A stretch of DNA of 9,744 bases from NCBI GenBank assembly GCA_016296485.1, contig JAEDJF010000055.1, forward strand, positions 1-9,744, written 5' to 3'. This stretch comes from Oscillospiraceae bacterium (GTDB taxonomy: Bacteria; Bacillota; Clostridia; Oscillospirales; Ruminococcaceae). The position numbers were made by a program, and so were the translations under genes. Under the pieces are notes generated by a model that searched no databases, was not told the DNA's origin, and worked only from the letters and a program-made list of their open reading frames with translations. Numbering within the stretch: position 1 is the stretch's first letter; each line of letters begins with the position of its first letter. Of this stretch, positions 1 through 4,903 are shown piece after piece.

Positions 1-35
1 GATACCGTTTGTTTTGCTGCTTGTATAAGTCCCAT
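1..35 (-). CDS. N-terminal fragment of a probable YdjI/SPFH-domain protein (partial)
   Basis: Read on the minus strand, an ATG at 35-33 opens MGLIQAAKQTV and runs off the left edge. A purine-rich ribosome binding site (AAGGGGAGT) lies 5-6 bases upstream of the ATG, and a near-consensus promoter sits further upstream at 72-100, so this is a real gene start. The MGLIxAA opening resembles the first residues of YdjI-like SPFH-domain proteins, called 'virion core protein-like' in many genomes. That identification rests on only eleven residues and is tentative. The gene is divergent from the exported-protein cluster to its right. Confidence 0.5.
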   Translation of the reverse strand, partial: MGLIQAAKQTV

Positions 36-71
36 TTATGTACTCCCCTTTCAAAACAAGATTACAGAATC

Positions 72-100
72 ATTATAAATTCATTTGACTCAAATTGCAA
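72..100 (-). promoter_or_regulatory. Sigma-A type promoter for the left-edge minus-strand gene
   Basis: On the minus strand a TTGCAA -35 element (95-100) and a perfect TATAAT -10 element (72-77) are separated by exactly 17 bases. The start of transcription would fall near 65, about 30 bases upstream of the ATG at 35. The element is read directly from the sequence; its activity is inferred. Confidence 0.65.
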
Positions 101-190
101 TAATATTGCGAAAAAGAATATTTTCTTTGCAACATATACATAATTTCCCTCCACTAAATATACGAAGCGAAAAGAAGGGCGGTGCTGTTT

Positions 191-556
191 TTGAAAAAAG
201 CGGTAAAAATAGTTTTTGTAATCGGGGCGGCGCTTTGTCTTGCCGCCGCGTTTTTTGCCGGAAGGGCAACGGCGCCGAAGGAAGTTTACAAAACTTTTTA
301 CGCCGAGATAACCGAAAAAAACGGGAGCGCTTTCACCGTTTCGGGTCTTTCGGTGAACGACGTGAACAGGTGCGGCGAATTTACCTTTGTTGCCGACGAA
401 AATACCGAGCTTCTCTGGCACGGAACAAAAATAACCCTTGACGACCTCGAAGAGGGCGACACCGTCGCAATAACGGACTCCGGCGAGGTGCTGGAAATCT
501 ATCCCGCAAGGCTCACGAAGGTTCTTAGGATAGAGCTTCTCGACGACGAAAAATAA
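191..556 (+). CDS. Small membrane-anchored extracytoplasmic protein of unknown function
   Basis: About 121 residues from the TTG at 191. An in-frame GTG at 182 is possible but lies only 2-3 bases from the AGAAGGG ribosome binding site at 173-179, whereas the TTG has a more usual spacing. The neighbouring gene also uses TTG. The N-terminus (KK followed by a ~20-residue hydrophobic stretch with Ala, Val and Phe) is a signal anchor or uncleaved signal peptide. There is no lipobox cysteine, so the rest should lie outside the membrane. The remaining ~90 residues alternate short hydrophobic strands with acidic turns ('EEGDTVAI', 'GEVLEIYPA'), a pattern seen in small beta-barrel domains such as YobA/DUF3221. 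That fold suggestion is inference. It is the first gene of a three-gene cluster, with 15 bases to the next gene. I do not recognise a function. Confidence 0.75.
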   Translation: MKKAVKIVFVIGAALCLAAAFFAGRATAPKEVYKTFYAEITEKNGSAFTVSGLSVNDVNRCGEFTFVADENTELLWHGTKITLDDLEEGDTVAITDSGEVLEIYPARLTKVLRIELLDDEK

Positions 557-571
557 GGGGAGGGGAACGCC

Positions 572-1261
572 TTGAAAAAATATCTTGCTTTTGTCCTTTC
601 GGCGGCGCTTATCTTTGCCCTTGCCGCCTGCGGCGGCGAAACCGGGGAATTTGTTTCTGTTCCGAAAAACAGCGAAACCGCAGTCGTTAGCCGTATGGAG
701 GAAATAAAATACGACCTTATCCCGATGGTGATGGTTGACGGCGAAATCTACCTCGACACCGGGCGGGAGAGCAAAATAACCGCCCGATGCGGCGTGATGG
801 ACGGGGAGATAACTTCCTTTGTGGATGGAAGCGAGCGCCCGTCGAAAGACGGTCAGTCCAATTTCGGTTCCGGCTACGGGTATCAGCGGCTGGACGAAAA
901 CCATATTGATATTTGCATAAACGGGAAATGGATGACTTTCGTAAAGGAGGGCTATACCGAGCCCGAAGCGGAAACGGTCGCCGTCAGCCGCTTCGGAGAG
1001 GAGAGAAGCGTAGCCCTTTCTGCGGAGGATTCCGCCGCAGTCCTCGCCGTCCTTGACGGGATAACAAACTGGGAGAACGTGACCGCCGACTGCCTTAACG
1101 ACTGCGTTATAGAGTTTCGGGGCGCGAAAATATCCTACCATTCGGACTGCGGAACCTTTAACGACGGAGCAAACGAAAGGAGTTTTACCGTCACCGAAGG
1201 CGAGCGGGAGATGCTCAATGCGGTGCTCAAAAAATATATTGCTCTCGGCTTTGAGCCGTAA
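572..1261 (+). CDS. Lipoprotein of unknown function, 229 residues
   Basis: The TTG start is fixed by a strong GGGGAGGGG ribosome binding site (557-565) six bases upstream. The first 20 residues form a lipoprotein signal peptide: KK, a hydrophobic core, then lipobox LAAC with the lipid-accepting cysteine at residue 20. The mature protein should therefore be tethered to the outer face of the membrane. It is acidic and soluble-looking with no further membrane segment. A middle segment around residues 85-125 is rich in Gly, Tyr and Asp, and the C-terminal third has a two-strand plus helix appearance ending 'EREMLNAVLKKYIALG'. I recognise no catalytic motif and no family. It sits 15 bases after the membrane-anchored protein and 24 bases before a second lipoprotein, consistent with one operon. 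Confidence 0.85.
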   Translation: MKKYLAFVLSAALIFALAACGGETGEFVSVPKNSETAVVSRMEEIKYDLIPMVMVDGEIYLDTGRESKITARCGVMDGEITSFVDGSERPSKDGQSNFGSGYGYQRLDENHIDICINGKWMTFVKEGYTEPEAETVAVSRFGEERSVALSAEDSAAVLAVLDGITNWENVTADCLNDCVIEFRGAKISYHSDCGTFNDGANERSFTVTEGEREMLNAVLKKYIALGFEP

Positions 1262-1285
1262 ACAAGTTTTGGGGGAGTTTTTGTT

Positions 1286-1801
1286 ATGAAAAAATGTTTT
1301 GCGCTTCTTTTGGCTTTGCTGTTCATAATTTTATTCTGCGGCTGCAGTAAAGAGCCGGAAAATAGCGGCGCTATGCCGGAAAACTTCGCTTTCAGCCTCA
1401 CCTGGAACACCTACGGCATAAGCTCCTATGACAGCGCCAGCGGACGCCTTGTAAAAACAACCGACGCCACCGTTCCGGAAAACTACGTGACGACCCTTGA
1501 GCTTACCGAAAGCCAGCTCGCCGAGATTTGGCAGATTATCGACGACCTCGGAATTGAGAATTACCCGGAGGAATTTGACCCCTTTGACGGAGCAAAGTCC
1601 GAGCCGCACCGGACGATAGTTTTGAGCACCGTAATTGACGGTGCTCAAAGGGAGATACGCTGCGAGGAAATATCCCTTGGCGCCGGCGGCGCAACAAAGC
1701 GTGGCGAAGCCTTTCTCACCGCCGTCAGCGACATTGTGAATATAATCGAGTCCACCGCCGAGTGGCGCTCCCTTCCGGACTACGAGTTCCTGTACGACTG
1801 A
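1286..1801 (+). CDS. Lipoprotein of unknown function, 171 residues
   Basis: The ATG at 1286 follows a GGGGGAG ribosome binding site at 1271-1277. Residues 1-20 are a lipoprotein signal peptide with lipobox FCGC and the lipidated cysteine at residue 20. The mature part contains 'TYGISSYDS', 'VTTLELTE' and 'YPEEFDP' segments. The layout, with an electrostatically mixed beta domain and a helix around residues 75-90, resembles small hypothetical lipoproteins common in Oscillospiraceae, but I cannot name a domain. It is the last gene of the exported-protein cluster. No clear intrinsic terminator follows, only a short A/T-only inverted repeat just past the stop. The coding sequence contains a perfect 10-bp inverted repeat (1621-1630 with 1640-1649). 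Confidence 0.85.
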   Translation: MKKCFALLLALLFIILFCGCSKEPENSGAMPENFAFSLTWNTYGISSYDSASGRLVKTTDATVPENYVTTLELTESQLAEIWQIIDDLGIENYPEEFDPFDGAKSEPHRTIVLSTVIDGAQREIRCEEISLGAGGATKRGEAFLTAVSDIVNIIESTAEWRSLPDYEFLYD

Positions 1802-1821
1802 AAATAAATTTTTATTCTCCG

Positions 1822-1852
1822 TTGACAGCTTTTTTGCCCTCGGTGCTATACT
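1822..1852 (+). promoter_or_regulatory. Candidate promoter upstream of the zinc-ribbon protein
   Basis: A perfect TTGACA -35 box (1822-1827) is followed by TGCTATACT (1844-1852), an extended -10 with the TATACT hexamer at 1847-1852. The 19-base spacer is longer than ideal, but the TGN extension could compensate. Transcription would begin near 1859, about 25 bases upstream of the GTG start at 1884. Confidence 0.6.
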
Positions 1853-1883
1853 TTTCTTGAATTTGCTGAAGGGGGCTTAAAAG

Positions 1884-2198
1884 GTGCAAAACGGATTTGA
1901 TTTTAGAAAAATTCCGATGGGCGCTTTTCGCCCCAGCCATAAAAAATACCACGGACACGTGGTGGGCGGCTCCATTATCGGGAGCATCATCGGGACGGCA
2001 ATCTCCACCGCCATAAACGAAACGGTGGAAAGCTACGCCGGGACGGTGGAGCGCGCGAGAACCGAGGAGCAGGAGCGCGCCAGAATCCGCAGCGAGTACA
2101 ACAAAAAAATGGCGAACCTTCCGGCAAACTGCCCGAACTGCGGCGCGCCCACCTGCGGGAAAATGTACTGCGAGTACTGCGAGTCGAAACTCGTCTGA
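1884..2198 (+). CDS. Small glycine-zipper and zinc-ribbon protein of unknown function
   Basis: 104 residues from a GTG start, eight bases after an AAGGGGG ribosome binding site (1869-1875). Residues 24-45 form one Gly-rich hydrophobic segment (GGSIIGSIIGTAIS) that could be a glycine-zipper membrane helix. Residues 46-78 are a highly charged Glu/Arg-rich, probably helical or coiled-coil linker. The C-terminus has a treble-clef or zinc-ribbon pair, C83-P-N-C86 and C96-E-Y-C99, with an additional C91. The arrangement suggests a membrane-associated protein with a zinc-binding tail. It has its own promoter and so is probably not co-transcribed with the lipoproteins before it. YdjI/SPFH-type proteins often carry a C-terminal zinc ribbon, so a link with the left-edge gene is possible but speculative. 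Confidence 0.8.
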   Translation: MQNGFDFRKIPMGAFRPSHKKYHGHVVGGSIIGSIIGTAISTAINETVESYAGTVERARTEEQERARIRSEYNKKMANLPANCPNCGAPTCGKMYCEYCESKLV

Positions 2199-2205
2199 AA
2201 AGGAC

Positions 2206-2234
2206 TTGACAGAAGAGAGCAAAACGAGTATCAT
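2206..2234 (+). promoter_or_regulatory. Sigma-A promoter of the SAM riboswitch-metK unit
   Basis: TTGACA (2206-2211), a 17-base spacer and TATCAT (2229-2234), a 5/6 match to the -10 consensus. Transcription would start near 2241, about 20 bases before the first helix of the riboswitch. Confidence 0.8.
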
Positions 2235-2261
2235 ATATAGCGCAAATTAAATATTTTAATG

Positions 2262-2359
2262 CCTTATCAAGAGCGGCTGAGGGACAGGCCCTGTGAAGCC
2301 CGGCAACCTGCGTTTAGAGTGTGGTGCCAATTCCTGCGGATTTAATCCGAGAGATGAGG
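2262..2359 (+). promoter_or_regulatory. SAM-I (S-box) riboswitch aptamer
   Basis: The conserved S-box core is plainly present: CTTATCAAGAG at the 5' side, GAGGGA (2279-2284), GGCCC, TGAAGCCCGGCAACC (2293-2307), GGTGCCAATTCC (2323-2334) and GAGAGATGAGG at the 3' side. Helix P1 pairs 2262-2268 (CCTTATC) with 2353-2359 (GATGAGG) through seven pairs including one G-U. The RNA binds S-adenosylmethionine and lies directly upstream of metK, the SAM synthase gene, giving feedback control of SAM production. The 3' strand of P1 overlaps a predicted antiterminator (2356-2364 with 2385-2393), so ligand binding should favour the terminator at 2379-2409. Confidence 0.95.
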
Positions 2360-2378
2360 AACGGCAAAACTGTGTTCA

Positions 2379-2409
2379 AAGCGTCCGTTCTTCGGGCGCT
2401 TCTTTTTTT
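2379..2409 (+). terminator. Intrinsic terminator of the SAM-I riboswitch
   Basis: AAGCGTCCG (2379-2387) pairs with CGGGCGCTT (2393-2401), nine pairs with one T-G wobble, around the loop TTCTT, and is followed by seven T residues. The alternative helix is GAGGAACGG (2356-2364) with CCGTTCTTC (2385-2393), nine pairs with one wobble. It consumes both the P1 3' strand and the terminator 5' strand. This is the classic off-switch layout: SAM present gives termination, SAM absent gives read-through into metK. Confidence 0.9.
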
Positions 2410-2426
2410 GGCGGAAAGGATAAAAA

Positions 2427-3590
2427 ATGAACAGATATCTCTTTACCTCCGAATCCGTAACCGAAGGGCACCCGGATAAACTCTGCGACCAGATTTCCGA
2501 CGCGGTGCTCGACGCGTACCTTGAAAAAGACCCCTTTGCGAGAGTTGCCTGTGAAACCACCTGCACCACCGGAATGGTCTCGATAATGGGCGAAATAACC
2601 GCAAGCTGCAAAATTGACGTGGCGGAAATCGCGCGAAAAGCCATAATTGAGGCGGGCTACGACAGACCCGCCGCCGGCTTCGACGGGAACACCTGCGCCG
2701 TTCTGACCGCCGTTGACGCCCAGTCCGCCGACATCGCCCTCGGCGTTGACAGCGCCTATGACGACAGCAATGCCACCGGCGCCGGGGACCAGGGAATGAT
2801 GTTCGGCTTCGCCTGCGACGAAACTCCGGAGCTTATGCCCATGCCCATAAGCTACGCCCATAAGCTCTCGAAGCGCCTTGCGGCGGTCCGGAAGGACGGA
2901 ACCCTTCCGTACCTCCGCCCGGACGGAAAATCCCAGGTGACGGTGGAGTATGAGGACGACCGCCCGGTCCGCATTGAGGCGGTGGTCGTATCCTCCCAGC
3001 ACGACGAGAGCGTCACCCTTGAGCAGATACGGAAAGACATAAGGGAGCGGGTGATTGAGCCGGTTATCCCGAGTGAACTTATGGACGAAAACACGAAAAT
3101 TTACATAAACCCCACCGGGCGCTTCGTCGTCGGCGGACCCGTCGGCGACAGCGGTCTTACGGGACGGAAAATAATCGTCGATACCTACGGCGGCTATTCC
3201 CGCCACGGCGGCGGCGCTTTTTCCGGAAAGGACCCGACGAAGGTTGACCGCTCCGCCGCTTACGCCGCCCGCTGGATAGCGAAAAATATCGTTGCCGCCG
3301 GACTTGCGAGGAAATGCGAGGTCCAGCTCGCCTACGCCATAGGCGTGGCCCACCCCGTTTCCGTGATGGTCGATACCTTCGGCACCGGGAAATACCCGGA
3401 CGAGACGATACTCTCCGCCGTCAAAAAGGTCTTCGACCTTCGCCCCGGGGCAATAATCGACGCCCTCGGTTTAAGGCGTCCAATTTACCGCCGCCTTGCC
3501 GCCTACGGTCATATGGGAAGGGAGGATCTCGGCGCTCCCTGGGAAAACACGAACGGGACGGAGGAGCTTTTGGCGGCAGTTGAGAAATAA
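2427..3590 (+). CDS. metK: S-adenosylmethionine synthase (methionine adenosyltransferase)
   Basis: 387 residues, the normal length for bacterial MetK. The cytosolic enzyme makes S-adenosylmethionine from methionine and ATP, releasing phosphate and diphosphate. Family hallmarks visible here are GHPDK at residues 14-18 (ATP/Mg site), the GAGDQG signature at 118-123 within 'GVDSAYDDSNATGAGDQG', and the glycine-rich GGGAFSGKD loop at 261-269 followed by the conserved 'TKVDRSAAY' stretch. The ATG at 2427 has a GGAAAGGA ribosome binding site six bases upstream. The gene follows a SAM-I riboswitch and terminator, so it is expected to be shut down by its own product. It looks intact and is probably monocistronic, since the next gene has its own promoter. 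Confidence 0.98.
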   Translation: MNRYLFTSESVTEGHPDKLCDQISDAVLDAYLEKDPFARVACETTCTTGMVSIMGEITASCKIDVAEIARKAIIEAGYDRPAAGFDGNTCAVLTAVDAQSADIALGVDSAYDDSNATGAGDQGMMFGFACDETPELMPMPISYAHKLSKRLAAVRKDGTLPYLRPDGKSQVTVEYEDDRPVRIEAVVVSSQHDESVTLEQIRKDIRERVIEPVIPSELMDENTKIYINPTGRFVVGGPVGDSGLTGRKIIVDTYGGYSRHGGGAFSGKDPTKVDRSAAYAARWIAKNIVAAGLARKCEVQLAYAIGVAHPVSVMVDTFGTGKYPDETILSAVKKVFDLRPGAIIDALGLRRPIYRRLAAYGHMGREDLGAPWENTNGTEELLAAVEK

Positions 3591-3602
3591 AGACGCACCG
3601 TA

Positions 3603-3631
3603 TTGAATCGCCGGCGGCTTTGTAATATAAT
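3603..3631 (+). promoter_or_regulatory. Sigma-A promoter for the small Cys-rich protein
   Basis: TTGAAT (3603-3608), 17 bases, and a perfect TATAAT (3626-3631). An 8-bp inverted repeat (CGGCTTTG at 3615-3622 and CAAAGCCG at 3650-3657) brackets the -10 and the expected transcription start near 3638. It could be an operator or a leader hairpin, or chance. Confidence 0.7.
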
Positions 3632-3665
3632 TTAGCTGTGAATTCAAAGCAAAGCCGGTGAATTG

Positions 3666-3914
3666 ATGGGAAAAGTAAAACTGACCGTGACCGAAAGCAA
3701 CTGCAGATGCGGGTACTTCAAAAAAGGGGACGAGTTCATTGTTGAAGACCTTTGTCCTCCGCTCTGCCATGAGCTTTGGAACGTAATCTACCCCTTCGTT
3801 TATGCCCTTCAAAACGGAGCCGAACTCGATTACGGAAAGGAACGCTCGAAACAGTTTGACGCGAGATGTCCTGACGGAGGAAGAGTATGTATTCACGGTG
3901 AAACGCTGGACTGA
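3666..3914 (+). CDS. Small Cys-rich protein resembling the TIGR04076 family
   Basis: 82 residues from the ATG at 3666; an in-frame TTG at 3663 is the alternative. The ribosome binding site is weak (GGTG at 3657-3660). The protein opens with 'KVKLTVTE', has a 'FKKGDEFIVED' turn and an 'LWNVIYPFVYALQNGA' segment, and ends with 'ARCPDGGRVCIHGE'. This order matches the layout I know for TIGR04076 proteins (uncharacterised, Cys-rich, with 'IYPyVyAL' and a C-terminal 'C.DG.RPV' motif). Six cysteines at 13, 15, 30, 34, 68 and 75 could bind metal or form an Fe-S or zinc site; that is inference. It has its own promoter and converges on the DtxR-type regulator across a shared terminator. Confidence 0.85.
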   Translation: MGKVKLTVTESNCRCGYFKKGDEFIVEDLCPPLCHELWNVIYPFVYALQNGAELDYGKERSKQFDARCPDGGRVCIHGETLD

Positions 3915-3928
3915 ATTTTAAAACATAA

Positions 3929-3970
3929 AAAAGGCAAAGCGCTTAAAATACGCGCTTTGCCTTTTCTTTT
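3929..3970. terminator. Bidirectional intrinsic terminator between convergent genes
   Basis: A perfect 14-bp stem, AAAAGGCAAAGCGC (3929-3942) with GCGCTTTGCCTTTT (3952-3965), encloses a 9-base loop. T-rich sequence lies on the plus-strand side and A-rich sequence on the other, so it can end both the Cys-rich protein gene and the convergent regulator gene. Confidence 0.9.
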
Positions 3971-3979
3971 TAAGTTTTG

Positions 3980-4369
3980 TTATTTTTCGGACCCGTGCTC
4001 ATCTTTGAGGGATAAAAAGTGCTCCTTCATGCAGGCAAAAGTCTTTTCGCTCAGGTCGTGCTCAATTTTGCAGGAGTCCTCAAACGCCGTTTTTTCGTCG
4101 ACGCCGATTGCCATAAGGAATTTTGCGATTATCACGTGGCGCTCATAGACGCTTTCGGCAATGGCGCGACCTTTGTCCGTAAGGGTGATGAAATAGTCGC
4201 CGTCCATGGTGATGTACCCGTTTTCCCGGAAGTTTTTCATCGCGACGCTGACCGTCGGCTTTGAAAAGCCGAGCTTGTTGCAAACGTCGATGGAGCGCAC
4301 CTGTCCGCACTGTTTTTGTATCATAAGTATCGCTTCAAGATAATCCTCGCCGGATTCGCGAATCTCCAA
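3980..4369 (-). CDS. DtxR/MntR-family metal-dependent transcriptional regulator
   Basis: 129 residues, with a TTG start chosen because AAAGGGGG (4384-4377 on the minus strand) lies seven bases upstream. The N-terminal half is a winged helix: helices at about residues 8-20 and 24-33, a recognition helix 'SKPTVSVAMKNFRENG' at 36-51, and a wing ending 'ITLTDKGRAIAE'. The second half is the dimerisation and metal-binding region. Alignment by eye to MntR gives putative ligands D9, E12, H78, C100, E103 and H104. Position 100 is Cys, as in DtxR/IdeR, where MntR has Glu, while position 9 is Asp as in MntR rather than Met as in DtxR. The protein has no SH3-like third domain, so it has the short MntR-like architecture. 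It is divergent from the B12-controlled importer operon, with 177 bases between its start and that riboswitch. Confidence 0.9.
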   Translation of the reverse strand: MEIRESGEDYLEAILMIQKQCGQVRSIDVCNKLGFSKPTVSVAMKNFRENGYITMDGDYFITLTDKGRAIAESVYERHVIIAKFLMAIGVDEKTAFEDSCKIEHDLSEKTFACMKEHFLSLKDEHGSEK

Positions 4370-4402
4370 GTCGGCGCCCCCTTTGCTTCTTAATATAGCT
4401 TT

Positions 4403-4431
4403 ATGATACTACAAAAACAGAATTTTTGCAA
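4403..4431 (-). promoter_or_regulatory. Promoter of the DtxR-type regulator with embedded inverted repeat
   Basis: On the minus strand TTGCAA (4426-4431), 17 bases, then TATCAT (4403-4408). The spacer holds an imperfect inverted repeat, TACAAAAA (4410-4417) and TTTTTGCA (4423-4430), around CAGAA, matching at 7 of 8 positions. A protein bound there would cover the promoter, so it is a candidate autoregulatory site. No experimental basis. Confidence 0.6.
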
Positions 4432-4495
4432 ATACAAATTGGCCGTTTTTCGGAATGTCGAAAATTGCTGCTTTAAAAAATAGCAATTCTCGCCG

Positions 4496-4525
4496 TTGAC
4501 AAAAAAACTCTCGCGGGAATAAAAT
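4496..4525 (+). promoter_or_regulatory. Sigma-A promoter of the B12-controlled importer operon
   Basis: A perfect TTGACA (4496-4501), an 18-base spacer and TAAAAT (4520-4525), a 5/6 match. The start of transcription would be near 4532, about 15 bases before the cobalamin riboswitch and about 370 bases before the first codon of the operon. A 7-bp inverted repeat (4463-4469 and 4482-4488) lies just upstream of the -35 and could be a further regulatory site. Confidence 0.7.
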
Positions 4526-4546
4526 AAAGTCACAAATCAATATTCA

Positions 4547-4706
4547 GCGTACAGTGCCCCGTTTAAAGAACGGGGATAATAGGGAATCGGGTGAAAATCC
4601 CGAACGATCCGGTCACTGTAAACGGAGAGCGAGCCGCAAAACGCCATTGCAAAAGTGAGAAGGCGCGGCGAGCGTTGACCCGTAAGTCAGGAAACCTGCT
4701 GTATGT
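4547..4706 (+). promoter_or_regulatory. Cobalamin (B12) riboswitch aptamer
   Basis: The conserved parts appear in order: GGGGATAATAGGGAATC, GGTGAAAATCCCGAACG, CGGTCACTGTAAACGG, a CCATTGC...GTGAGAAGGCG element, and the B12 box AAGTCAGGAAACCTGCTG (4684-4701). An outer helix can form between GCGTACAG (4547-4554) and CTGTATGT (4699-4706), eight pairs with two wobbles. The RNA senses adenosylcobalamin or a related corrinoid. It lies upstream of a corrinoid-type importer, so uptake should be repressed when B12 is plentiful. The stretch 4707-4903 holds the expression platform and no gene. Confidence 0.95.
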
Positions 4707-4747
4707 GTTGCTGATGGGCATCTTCCGAAGAAAGCATCCTGTCGATT

Positions 4748-4776
4748 GCGCCGCGCTTTTTTATAGCGGCGCTTTT
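4748..4776 (+). terminator. First hairpin of the B12 leader (weak terminator or switching helix)
   Basis: GCGCCGC (4748-4754) pairs perfectly with GCGGCGC (4766-4772) and is followed by only four T residues. Its left arm overlaps CGCCGCGC (4749-4756), which is exactly complementary to GCGCGGCG inside the aptamer (4663-4670). It is more likely part of a switch than a stand-alone terminator. Confidence 0.5.
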
Positions 4777-4789
4777 CCGCGCTGTTTGG

Positions 4790-4826
4790 GCTCCGCTTTT
4801 TTCATAAAAGCGGAGCTTTTCTTTTT
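4790..4826 (+). terminator. Main intrinsic terminator of the cobalamin riboswitch
   Basis: GCTCCGCTTTT (4790-4800) pairs perfectly over 11 bp with AAAAGCGGAGC (4806-4816) around the loop TTCAT, followed by TTTTCTTTTT. It stands in the leader, between the aptamer and the first gene, and is the expected point of premature termination when corrinoid is bound. Confidence 0.85.
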
Positions 4827-4903
4827 CGGGAAAAAGCCCTTAAACCGTTCATTATTCGGGCAAAAACCGAGAGTGATAGAATAAAAAATGAGGAGAAATA
4901 AAA

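Noticed and set aside
62..1141. Long minus-strand open frame of 359 codons opposite the exported-protein genes
   Set aside because: It is antisense to two plus-strand genes with good ribosome binding sites and signal peptides. It has no family features and reads as basic, low-quality protein typical of a GC-rich shadow frame.
1812..2234. Minus-strand open frame opposite the zinc-ribbon protein
   Set aside because: It covers two plus-strand promoters and a plus-strand gene with a clear ribosome binding site and cysteine pairs. No features of its own.
2376..3353. Minus-strand open frame of 325 codons opposite metK
   Set aside because: metK is unmistakable on the plus strand. The antisense frame is Gly/Val/His-rich shadow sequence and overlaps the riboswitch terminator.
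4591..4884. Plus-strand open frame of 97 codons in the B12 leader
   Set aside because: It overlaps the conserved cobalamin riboswitch and both leader hairpins, starts without a ribosome binding site, and its codons encode conserved RNA elements.
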